Assembly: GCF_003034845.1 (NCBI RefSeq)
Contig: NZ_PZKC01000003.1
Location: forward strand, 62,001-126,000
DNA length: 64,000 nucleotides
Direction: 5' to 3'
Origin: Pseudothauera lacus
GTDB lineage: Bacteria > Pseudomonadota > Gammaproteobacteria > Burkholderiales > Rhodocyclaceae
The notes below the pieces were generated by a model that saw only the letters and a list, made by a program, of their open reading frames with translations, did no database searches and was not told the origin of the DNA. The position numbers and the translations under genes were made by a program. Shown in pieces: positions 57,114 to 64,000 of the stretch (positions within the stretch are counted from its first letter, which is position 1; every line of letters begins with the position of its first letter).

Positions 57114-58280
57114 ATGATCCTGCCCCCCGCCACCCTCGGCATGCTCGGAGGCGGCCAGCTTGGCCGCTTCTTCGTTTCCGCCGCCCACGAGATGGGCTAC
57201 AAGGTCTGGGTGCTGGACCCGGACCCGCACAGCCCGGCCGGCCAGATCGCCGACCGCCATCTGGTGGCGGCCTACGAGGACTTCGCCGCGCTCGACCAGC
57301 TGGCCGCCGAATGTGCCGCGGTGACTACCGAATTCGAGAACGTGCCGGCCGGCACGCTGGACTATCTCGCCAAGTTCATCCCGGTGCACCCCTCGGCGTC
57401 TGCAGTCGGGGTGTGCCAGAACCGCATCGCCGAGAAGAGCTTCCTCGCCGACAACGGCCTGCCGCACGGTCCCTTCGCCGCGATCCGCAGCGACGAGGAC
57501 ATCGCCGAGGCCAACGCCGGCCTGTTTCCGGGCGTGCTCAAGGTGGCGCGCTTCGGCTACGACGGCAAGGGCCAGGCGCGCGTGGCCAGCCGCGAGGAAG
57601 CGCTCGCCGCCTTCCACGGCTTCAACCGCGAAGCCTGCGTGCTGGAGAAGCTGCTGCCGCTCGACTACGAAGTTTCCGTGGTGCTCGCGCGCAGTGCCGC
57701 CGGCGAGGTGCGCGCCTTTCCGAGCGGGGAGAACAGCCACCGCCACGGCATCCTGGATGTGACCATCGCCCCGGCGCGTGCTTCCGCCTGCCTGGCGGAC
57801 ACGGCACAACAAGTCGCCGAGCAGATCGCCGCCAGGCTCGGCTATGTCGGCACCCTGGGGGTGGAGTTCTTCGTCACCCGCGGCGAACTGGTGGTCAATG
57901 AAATGGCCCCGCGCCCGCACAACAGCGGCCACCACACCATCGACGCCTGCGTCACCAGCCAGTACGACCAGCAGGTTAGGGCGCTCTGCGGCCTGCCGCT
58001 GGGCGAACCGCGCCAGCACTCGGCCGCAGTGATGGTGAACCTGCTCGGCGAGCTGTGGTACGAGGGCGGCGCGCATGACGGCACTCAGTTGGGTAAATAC
58101 CGCGAGCCCGACTGGTCCGCGCTGCACGCGGTGCCCGGCCTGCGCCTGCATCTGTACGGCAAGCACCACGCCCGCCCGGGCCGCAAGATGGGCCACTTCA
58201 CGGTGATCGGCGACGATCCGGCGACCGTGCTGGAGCGCGCCATGGCCGCACGCGCGGCCATCGGCATCCGCGACGAATGA
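57114..58280 (+). CDS. purK: 5-(carboxyamino)imidazole ribonucleotide synthase
   Basis: ATP-grasp enzyme making N5-CAIR from AIR, ATP and bicarbonate; PurE uses the product. The 388 residues begin ILPPATLGMLGGGQLGRFF and contain TEFENVP, KVARFGYDGKGQARV, EKLLPLDYEVSVV and NEMAPRPHNSGHHTIDAC. Length is normal. The 3' end overlaps the Sua5 start by 4 bp (ATGA), so the operon continues. Confidence 0.97.
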   Translation: MILPPATLGMLGGGQLGRFFVSAAHEMGYKVWVLDPDPHSPAGQIADRHLVAAYEDFAALDQLAAECAAVTTEFENVPAGTLDYLAKFIPVHPSASAVGVCQNRIAEKSFLADNGLPHGPFAAIRSDEDIAEANAGLFPGVLKVARFGYDGKGQARVASREEALAAFHGFNREACVLEKLLPLDYEVSVVLARSAAGEVRAFPSGENSHRHGILDVTIAPARASACLADTAQQVAEQIAARLGYVGTLGVEFFVTRGELVVNEMAPRPHNSGHHTIDACVTSQYDQQVRALCGLPLGEPRQHSAAVMVNLLGELWYEGGAHDGTQLGKYREPDWSALHAVPGLRLHLYGKHHARPGRKMGHFTVIGDDPATVLERAMAARAAIGIRDE

Positions 58281-59317
58281 GCATGACCGGCCAGCCGGGC
58301 CGCATCGCCGTGCCCACGGCGGAGAACATTGCCCGCGCCGCGACCTTGCTGCGCGCCGGCAAGCTGGTCGCCCTGCCCACCGAAACGGTCTATGGCCTCG
58401 GTGCCGATGCGCTCGACCCGCAGGCCACGGCCGCCATCTTCGCCGCCAAGGGCCGTCCGGCCGACCACCCGCTGATCGTCCATCTGCCCTCGGCGGAGCA
58501 CCTGCCGCGCTGGGCGCGCCGCATTCCCAAGGAAGCCATCGCGCTCGCGCGCGCCTTCTGGCCCGGCCCGCTCACCCTGATCCTCCCGCGCGATGCGGAC
58601 GTGCCCGACGCGGTCACCGGCGGGCAGGACACCGTCGGCCTGCGCGTGCCGAATCATCCGGTGGCACTCGCGTTGCTGACCGCCTTCGATTCCGGCATCG
58701 CCGCGCCCAGCGCCAACCGCTTCGGCCGCATCAGCCCGACCACCGCCGCGCATGTCGAGCACGAGCTCGGTGAGCGCGTAGACCTGATTCTGGACGGCGG
58801 CCCCTGCCAGGTCGGCATCGAATCGACCATCCTGGATCTTTCGCGCGACGCGCCAGAAATCCTGCGCCCCGGCGCGATCACCGCCGAGGACATCGCCCGC
58901 GTCATCGGCCGCCGGCCGAAGGTGCGCGGCGAGGCTGCGGCGCCGGTCGAGGAGACCGTCGACACCCCGCGCGTCTCCGGTTCGCTCGCCGCCCACTACG
59001 CTCCGTCCACCCCGCTGCGCCTGCTGCCCGCCGAAATGCTGGTCGAGGAGGCCGCCGAACTCGCCGGCGAAGGCAGTCGCGTCGCGGTGCTTGCCCACGG
59101 CTGCGCGGATCCTGGCGACAGCCGCTTCACCTGGATTGCCGCCGGCGCCGATGCGGCCGTCTATGCCCACGACCTCTACGCCCACCTGCGCGCGCTCGAC
59201 GCCCTGGGCGCCGACTTCATCCTCGTAGAAACCCCGCCCGTCCATCCCGCCTGGTCCGCCATCGCCGACCGCCTCGGCCGCGCCGCGGTGGGTTCAGGTG
59301 CCCGTGAGGCACCCTGA
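58277..59317 (+). CDS. threonylcarbamoyl-AMP synthase (Sua5 type)
   Basis: First step of the tRNA t6A37 modification: makes threonylcarbamoyl-AMP from Thr, bicarbonate and ATP. The 346 residues hold a YrdC-type domain (about 10-205; LPTETVYGLGADAL, KGRPADHPLIVHL, PSANRFGRISPTTA) plus the C-terminal Sua5 domain (about 210-346; SGSLAAHYAPSTPLRLLP). Length separates it from short TsaC/YrdC. It is translationally coupled to purK. Confidence 0.94.
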   Translation: MSMTGQPGRIAVPTAENIARAATLLRAGKLVALPTETVYGLGADALDPQATAAIFAAKGRPADHPLIVHLPSAEHLPRWARRIPKEAIALARAFWPGPLTLILPRDADVPDAVTGGQDTVGLRVPNHPVALALLTAFDSGIAAPSANRFGRISPTTAAHVEHELGERVDLILDGGPCQVGIESTILDLSRDAPEILRPGAITAEDIARVIGRRPKVRGEAAAPVEETVDTPRVSGSLAAHYAPSTPLRLLPAEMLVEEAAELAGEGSRVAVLAHGCADPGDSRFTWIAAGADAAVYAHDLYAHLRALDALGADFILVETPPVHPAWSAIADRLGRAAVGSGAREAP

Positions 59318-59358
59318 AGAACGCGCCGGGAGGTCTTCTCAAGGGGCGGGAGCAGAGC

Positions 59359-59364
59359 TATAAT
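59359..59364 (+). promoter_or_regulatory. -10 element of tRNA-Ala
   Basis: A perfect TATAAT 14 bp before the tRNA 5' end. The -35 is not obvious. Confidence 0.6.
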
Positions 59365-59377
59365 CCGCGCCTTGCAT

Positions 59378-59453
<76 letters not shown>

Positions 59454-59460
59454 TACACAA

Positions 59461-59488
59461 GGGCCCGGATAATCTCCGGGCCCTTTTT
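59461..59488 (+). terminator. rho-independent terminator of tRNA-Ala
   Basis: Perfect 9-bp stem GGGCCCGGA / TCCGGGCCC with loop TAATC, then TTTTT. Confidence 0.95.
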
Positions 59489-59699
59489 ATTGCCCGAAAT
59501 CCCCGCGCCGCGTGGGGTTCCGGCCACTTGCGCTGCGGGTGGCGACCTGCCGAAACGCCCGGTTTTCAGCGTTTCTGGCTCCAGTATTGGACCGGCGCCA
59601 ACAGCCTGGTGATGTAGCGCCAAGCAAACTCACTGAGTCCATGCTTTCGGCAGAGGCACTTGCCCTAAAACGGGCGAAGTGATTCGCCGTGAGGCAATG

Positions 59700-59777
59700 A
59701 AAGCAGCCTTTAATCGTTGCTATTCACACTAAAGAAAGCTTTAATTTGATGGCGCTCTACTAAAGACAGCTTTCAAT
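59700..59777. repeat. three AAAG-N4-CTTT palindromes at 31-bp spacing before the Fic gene
   Basis: AAAGCAGCCTTTAAT (59700), AAAGAAAGCTTTAAT (59731) and AAAGACAGCTTTCAAT (59762) share the palindrome AAAG-N4-CTTT. Start-to-start distance is exactly 31 bp both times, about three helical turns, so all copies face the same side of the DNA. The third overlaps the Fic start codon (59776). They are most simply repressor operators. The rest of 59489-59699 shows no gene. Confidence 0.75.
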
Positions 59778-60924
59778 GACACGCACCACTGGGACCTACT
59801 CAATTTCCACGACACTGGGAGAGTCGGTGCGTGCCTTCGTGCCCCACGCCTTGCCGCCAGCTGAGCCAGCCCTGTCACCCGAGGTGTTCAATGACCTCAA
59901 TCGGCAGGCAGAACTGGCGCTTGCGCGTTTAGCGGGTGTGTCAGGCTTGGTGCCGTCGGTAGATTGGTTGCTGTACAGCGCTATCCGCAAGGAAGCCTTG
60001 CTCACGTCACAGATCGAGGGCACGCAGGCCACGCTGACCGATCTATTCGACGAAGAAGCAGGATTCAAGGTCAACAATACCGACGACGTGGAGGAAGTGA
60101 CCAACTACCTGCGTGCCTTCCGCTGGACACAGGAGCAACTACGCGATCCCAGAGGGCTGCCCATCAGTGTGCGGCTGTTGTGCGAGGCACATCGACGCCT
60201 GTTGGATGGGGCTCGCGGCGCAGGCAAACAGCCGGGCGAGTTGCGTCGGTCGCAAAACTGGATCGGTGGCACACGGCCCGGCAATGCGGTTTTCGTACCA
60301 CCACCGCCGGAGCAAGTTTCAACCCTGCTGGCCGACATGGAGCGCTTCATCCACGACGAAGCGACGGACCTGCCAGCGATGGTCAAGGTGGCGCTCATCC
60401 ACGCGCAGTTTGAAACCATCCATCCGTTTCTTGACGGCAACGGGCGCATTGGCCGCCTCCTGATCGCGGCGCTGTTTGAACACTGGGGGCTGCTGTCCGA
60501 ACCTTTGATGTACCTCAGCGGCTACCTAAAGCAACACCAGACGGAGTATTACCGTCGCCTGTCGGCTATCCGCACAGATGGGGATTGGGAGTCTTGGGTG
60601 ATCTTCTTTCTAGAAGGTGTCGCTACAGCCGCTGGTGATGCGGAAAGAAACATCATCGAGGTCGCCAGTCTGGTGGCTACAGATCGCAGGCGCTTGCTGC
60701 AATCCGCCAAGGCAGGCCAGGCCAGCTACCGGCTGTTCGAGATGTTGCCGATGATGCCGCGCTTCACCATTGAACGCGTGAGGCAGCAACTCGATACCAG
60801 CTTCCCTACGGCGACGGCGGCGGTCAAGGTGCTGGAAGAGTTGGGCATCGTGACGGAAATGACCGGGCAGAAAAAGAACCGGAGTTACAGCTACCAGGCC
60901 TATGTTGAACTGCTCTCTCAGTGA
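59776..60924 (+). CDS. Fic family protein with C-terminal winged-helix-like domain
   Basis: Probable AMP-transferase (or related Fic activity) modifying an unknown target. The 382 residues contain a class II inhibitory motif (S/T)xxxE(G/N) as TSQIEGTQ (about 76-83), the Fic core HPFLDGNGRIGRL (about 215-227) with all catalytic residues, and a C-terminal winged-helix-like segment (about 310-382, RFTIERVRQQLDTSFPTATAAVKVLEELGIV). Base composition is visibly less GC-rich than its neighbours and it sits alone behind tRNA-Ala, suggesting horizontal gain. The promoter carries three spaced palindromes, pointing to autoregulation by the C-terminal domain. Confidence 0.9.
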   Translation: MTRTTGTYSISTTLGESVRAFVPHALPPAEPALSPEVFNDLNRQAELALARLAGVSGLVPSVDWLLYSAIRKEALLTSQIEGTQATLTDLFDEEAGFKVNNTDDVEEVTNYLRAFRWTQEQLRDPRGLPISVRLLCEAHRRLLDGARGAGKQPGELRRSQNWIGGTRPGNAVFVPPPPEQVSTLLADMERFIHDEATDLPAMVKVALIHAQFETIHPFLDGNGRIGRLLIAALFEHWGLLSEPLMYLSGYLKQHQTEYYRRLSAIRTDGDWESWVIFFLEGVATAAGDAERNIIEVASLVATDRRRLLQSAKAGQASYRLFEMLPMMPRFTIERVRQQLDTSFPTATAAVKVLEELGIVTEMTGQKKNRSYSYQAYVELLSQ

Positions 60925-61246
60925 GAAACACCCGCAGGCCCGCAGCAACCCGCACCAGTGCTCATCAGCTCGGGAGTCGAGTCGGCACATGGTCAACCAC
61001 CCGCCACCAAAATTCAGTGCCCAACTGTTCTCAGTTGGGCGTTTTCATTTGCTCGCCGATCCCGTCCGAGCCTGTGCTTGCACAGGTCGTCATGCCTTCG
61101 GGGTCGTGCAGGAATGTCAGCGTATTTCTTACTTCGCTGTTCCGCAGGTGGTTTTAAAGGGGTAAGCTAACGCCTTTATCCTTCTCTGCGTTTGGTGGTA
61201 GTGCTCCGGCGACCTGCCGGTGTGCGGCTGCCTCCTGGAGTGCAAG
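60925..61246. other. 322-bp gap after the Fic gene, no convincing gene
   Basis: Several short open frames here overlap each other and lack ribosome sites or recognisable products. I looked for a copy of the tRNA-Ala 3' end that would mark an integration boundary and saw none. The stretch is still less GC-rich than the flanks up to about 61180. The rhodanese promoter must lie here, but no clear element was seen. Confidence 0.5.
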
Positions 61247-62143
61247 ATGCTGATCGGCAGGACGGTGCGGCGGTGGTGTGCGGGCTTGGGCCTGTTCTGG
61301 GCGCTGAGCATTGCTGGCTGGAGTTCGGCGCATGCTGTCGAGCTGCCTGGAGCGATCGTCGGCGCCGACTGGCTGGCGCGCAACCTGGGGGCGCCGGGGC
61401 TGGTGGTGGTCGACGCCCGGCTTGCCGAGGACTATGAGCTTGGGCATATCGCCGGAGCGGTCAACATTCCCTACTCGAAGCTCTTCGCCGACGGCTACCT
61501 TATTCCCGGGCTGGGCGAGATCCGCGAACTGATCAGCGCCGCGGGCATCGGCAACCACAGCAAGGTGGTGGTCTATGACGATGGCGAGTTCATCTGGGCG
61601 GCGCGGGCCTATTGGCTGCTGGAGACCTTCGGGGTCGAGGACGTGGCCCTGCTCGACGTGGGCTTCGGCAACTGGGCGGCAGGCGTGTTGCCGGAGAGTT
61701 TCGATGCACCGGTGGTGAAGCGCAGCAGCTTCGTTCCGAGCATCGATCACCGCCGCCTGCAGACCAAGCTTGGCACCCTGGTGGCGATCGACGATCCGCG
61801 CCGGGTGATCATCGACGGCCGTTCGGCCGCCGAGTACCGCGGCGAGGAATCGCTTGCCAGCCGCTACGGGCACGTTCCGTCGGCGGTGCATTATTCGTGG
61901 AGCAACAATTACGTGCGCACGCCCAGCGGCAATCGCATGCGGCCGCTGAACGAGCTGGCGCCACTGTACGGCGCGCTGGAGCGCGACAAGCCGGTGATCG
62001 TGTACTGCAACGGCGGGGCCCATTCGGCACTCAATTACATCGTCCTGCAGGCGCTCGGTTATCAGGTCTCGGTGTACGACGGCTCATGGTTCGAGTGGGG
62101 CAACGACGGCACCTTGCCGATCGTCAATCCCTCGGCGCGCTGA
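61247..62143 (+). CDS. exported tandem rhodanese-domain protein
   Basis: A 298-residue sulfurtransferase-like protein with a signal peptide (about 1-30, MLIGRTVRRWCAGLGLFWAL...AHA) and two rhodanese domains. The first (about 35-150) is inactive-looking, with VVVYDDGEF where the Cys should be. The second (about 160-290) keeps the active-site loop YCNGGAHSA (Cys about 254). The ATG at 61247 has GGAG nearby at 61237; an upstream frame from 61220 is rejected. The sulfur donor and acceptor are unknown. It is followed 15 bp later by a GGDEF/EAL gene. Confidence 0.88.
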   Translation: MLIGRTVRRWCAGLGLFWALSIAGWSSAHAVELPGAIVGADWLARNLGAPGLVVVDARLAEDYELGHIAGAVNIPYSKLFADGYLIPGLGEIRELISAAGIGNHSKVVVYDDGEFIWAARAYWLLETFGVEDVALLDVGFGNWAAGVLPESFDAPVVKRSSFVPSIDHRRLQTKLGTLVAIDDPRRVIIDGRSAAEYRGEESLASRYGHVPSAVHYSWSNNYVRTPSGNRMRPLNELAPLYGALERDKPVIVYCNGGAHSALNYIVLQALGYQVSVYDGSWFEWGNDGTLPIVNPSAR

Positions 62144-62158
62144 GGCCACGCACAGGAC

Positions 62159-64000
62159 ATGGACCAGCCGCTCGCGGCACCTCCCCCGACACGCTTCGGG
62201 CGTTCCATCCGCGCCCGTCTGCTGCTGATGATGCTTGCCGTGGTCGCCACCGCGGCGCTGAGCGGCTATTCCGGCTTCGCCTACTGGCAGCTTGCCGCGC
62301 AGAAGGAGCGCCTGCTGGGTTTTGCCCATTCCCTGGCCGAGGTCCTCGGGCAGGAGTTCGTGCGCATTGCGCTGCTCAACGATCCGGCGGTGGGGGCAGA
62401 CGCCTCGGCGCGCCTGAGCGCGTTTCCGCTGGTGCGCCATGTCGTCCTCTACGACAGTAACGGCACCGCGGTGTATCAGTACCGCCGGCACGCGCTGGCG
62501 GCCATCGAGGTGCCGCTGCCGCAGCCTGGCGCAGGGCCGCGCGATGACGGCGATGCGCTCCATCTGTTTCTCCCCGCAGCCTACAGCGGGGTCGATTTCG
62601 GCACCATCTACGTGCAGCTGGAGAGCGAGACGCTGTGGACCCTGCTGCGCCGCGACCTGGTGGTGCTGGGGCTGATCGGCATCCTGTCGCTGAGCCTGGC
62701 CTTGCTTCTGGCCGCACGCTTCGAGGCCCATTTCAATCGTCCGATCCGGCGCCTGGTGGGTTTTCTCGAACGCATCGGCCTCAGCCAGCAGCTCGACCAG
62801 CGCATCGCGGTCGATGGCAGCGACGAGTTCGCCCGCCTGTTCCATGAGGTGAACACCATGCTCGACCGCATCCAGTCCTCGCGCGATGCCTTGCGCGTGG
62901 CGGCGGTGGCTTTCGAGACTCCGGACGGCATGCTGATCGCCGATGCCGCGCAGCACATCCTGCAGGTCAACCAGGCGTTTACCCGCATCACCGGCTACAG
63001 CGCTGCCGAGGTCGTCGGCAAGACCCCGGCGCTGCTCCAGTCCGGACGTCATGGGCGCGAGTTCTTCGAAGCCATGTGGCGGGCCTTGCGCGAAGTGGGG
63101 CGCTGGGAAGGGGAGATCTGGAATCGCCGCAAGAATGGTGAGGTTTATCCCGAGCGGCTGACCATCCAGGCCGTCCATGACGAGAGCGGGGTGCTCAAGT
63201 ACTACGTCGGCGCTTTTGTGGACATCTCCGTGCAGAAGGCCGCCGAAGCCCATATCGAGTATCTCGGCCACTATGATCCGCTTACCGGGCTGGCCAATCG
63301 CCGCCTCCTCGTCGATCGCCTTGGCGCCAGTCTGCAGCGCACCCGCCAGTCACGTGGACACGGCGCCGTGCTGTGCTTCGACGTCGACAATTTCAAGATG
63401 GTCAACGACAGCCTCGGCCACGCTGCCGGTGACCAGCTGCTGGTCGAGGTCGCCCGCCGCCTGCGTGAGGTCCTCGGCAGCGGTTCGCTGATCGCCCGCC
63501 TGGGCGCGGACGAGTTCATCGCCGTGCGCGAGATGCGCGACGGCGACCGCAATCAGGCCACCCTGCAGGTCAAGGAGCTGGTGGAGAGCGTGCTCGACGA
63601 GCTTGACCGTCCCTACCAGATCAACGGCAGCGAGGTGCGCTGTGCGAGCTGTGCGGGGGTGAGCATGTACCCCGGTGCCGGGGTGAGCGCCGAAGACCTG
63701 GTCAAGCAGGCCGATCTGGCCCTGCATCAGGCCAAGAGCGCAGCAGGACGCCGGCGCGTGCGCTTCTTCGAACCCCAGGCCCAGGAGGTGGTGCGGCGCT
63801 ACCTCAACCTGCATGCCGACCTCCTGCGTGCGCTCGAACGCGGAGAGTTCGTCCTCCACTACCAGCCGCAGGTGGACGGCAGCGGCCGCGTGCGTGGTGC
63901 CGAGGCGCTGATCCGCTGGCAGCATCCGGAAGAGGGCCTGGTCGGTCCGGCAGAGTTCATCCCGGTGGCCGAGCGCAGCGGGCTCATCATCGGCGTCGGC
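62159..64000 (+). CDS. PAS-GGDEF-EAL membrane protein, 3' partial
   Basis: The frame is open from the ATG at 62159 to the window end (614 codons seen). Order: membrane helix (about 20-42), periplasmic domain, second helix (about 163-185), HAMP-like segment, PAS domain (about 245-365), GGDEF domain (about 375-540) whose signature reads GADEF, and the start of an EAL domain with GAEALIRWQHPEEG. The altered GGDEF motif suggests weak or no cyclase activity, leaving EAL phosphodiesterase as the likely function. The PAS region closely resembles one PAS domain of the 1537-residue protein in this window (both contain GYS/T..EV.GKTPALL.SGRHG). The C-terminus lies outside. Confidence 0.9.
   Translation, partial: MDQPLAAPPPTRFGRSIRARLLLMMLAVVATAALSGYSGFAYWQLAAQKERLLGFAHSLAEVLGQEFVRIALLNDPAVGADASARLSAFPLVRHVVLYDSNGTAVYQYRRHALAAIEVPLPQPGAGPRDDGDALHLFLPAAYSGVDFGTIYVQLESETLWTLLRRDLVVLGLIGILSLSLALLLAARFEAHFNRPIRRLVGFLERIGLSQQLDQRIAVDGSDEFARLFHEVNTMLDRIQSSRDALRVAAVAFETPDGMLIADAAQHILQVNQAFTRITGYSAAEVVGKTPALLQSGRHGREFFEAMWRALREVGRWEGEIWNRRKNGEVYPERLTIQAVHDESGVLKYYVGAFVDISVQKAAEAHIEYLGHYDPLTGLANRRLLVDRLGASLQRTRQSRGHGAVLCFDVDNFKMVNDSLGHAAGDQLLVEVARRLREVLGSGSLIARLGADEFIAVREMRDGDRNQATLQVKELVESVLDELDRPYQINGSEVRCASCAGVSMYPGAGVSAEDLVKQADLALHQAKSAAGRRRVRFFEPQAQEVVRRYLNLHADLLRALERGEFVLHYQPQVDGSGRVRGAEALIRWQHPEEGLVGPAEFIPVAERSGLIIGVG

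Noticed and set aside
60902-61170. Three overlapping short frames after the Fic gene
   Set aside because: They overlap each other in different frames, lack start signals and do not resemble known proteins.
60925-61246. Possible integration boundary (duplicate of the tRNA-Ala 3' end)
   Set aside because: No copy of the T-arm/acceptor sequence was found in this gap, and there is no integrase gene.

Overview
The window looks like a chromosomal segment of a GC-rich betaproteobacterium, most likely Rhodocyclales (Thauera/Azoarcus-like; inferred from gene content and order, not from a marker tree). Almost every gene is a full-length housekeeping or respiratory gene. I see no prophage, insertion sequence, CRISPR array or plasmid gene. 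The overall picture is a facultative denitrifier-like organism with high-affinity microaerobic respiration, nitric-oxide-related genes, polyhydroxyalkanoate storage and much c-di-GMP/two-component signalling.

Region by region. 1-5322: cbb3 oxidase operon ccoNOQP (ccoN cut by the window edge), then ccoG, fixH and a 47-codon DUF3149 gene. 5418-9257: universal stress protein divergent from a beta-CASP metallo-hydrolase, followed by PHA synthase phaC. 9357-15582: oxygen/NO block with a Dnr-like regulator, NnrS, a SirB2-family protein, hemerythrin, Fnr, hemN, a TauE/SafE-like membrane protein and a small copper-chaperone-like protein. 15588-19408: tonB under a cobalamin riboswitch, divergent ppa, then nadE and a P-II gene. 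19411-19592: an intergenic inverted-repeat element. 19589-28435: Smr protein, trxB, a CRP-family regulator, ftsK, lolA, rarA, a small unknown gene and serS. 28399-30740: mltF, an AhpD-like protein, tRNA-Ser(CGA), tRNA-Arg(ACG). 30751-39665: a giant CheB-CheR-PAS-GGDEF-EAL protein, a small secreted unknown, a PhnD-like/HD-GYP receptor, and a phasin. 39875-46037: pyruvate dehydrogenase operon aceE-aceF-lpdA. 46379-51118: orphan ABC-type binding protein divergent from a PAS histidine kinase and FixJ-type regulator. 51179-59453: K+/H+ antiporter, iorAB, folD, purE, purK, a Sua5/TsaC gene, tRNA-Ala(CGC). 59454-61246: a less GC-rich island with a Fic protein. 61247-64000: exported tandem rhodanese and a GGDEF/EAL protein cut by the window end.

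How the parts fit. Near-consensus Fnr boxes lie before usp/MBL (5942), fnr/hemN (13051) and iorA (52945), suggesting one low-oxygen regulon covering haem synthesis, stress and 2-oxoacid:ferredoxin oxidoreductase. phaC and the phasin gene (with a candidate PhaR-type operator pair) serve carbon storage fed by acetyl-CoA from the aceEF-lpdA complex. nadE beside a P-II gene fits the known control of glutamine-dependent NAD synthetase by P-II. The observations I rate highest are three AAAG-N4-CTTT palindromes spaced exactly 31 bp in front of the Fic gene, whose C-terminus looks like a winged helix, and a palindromic repeat element translated in frame as an interdomain linker of AceF.
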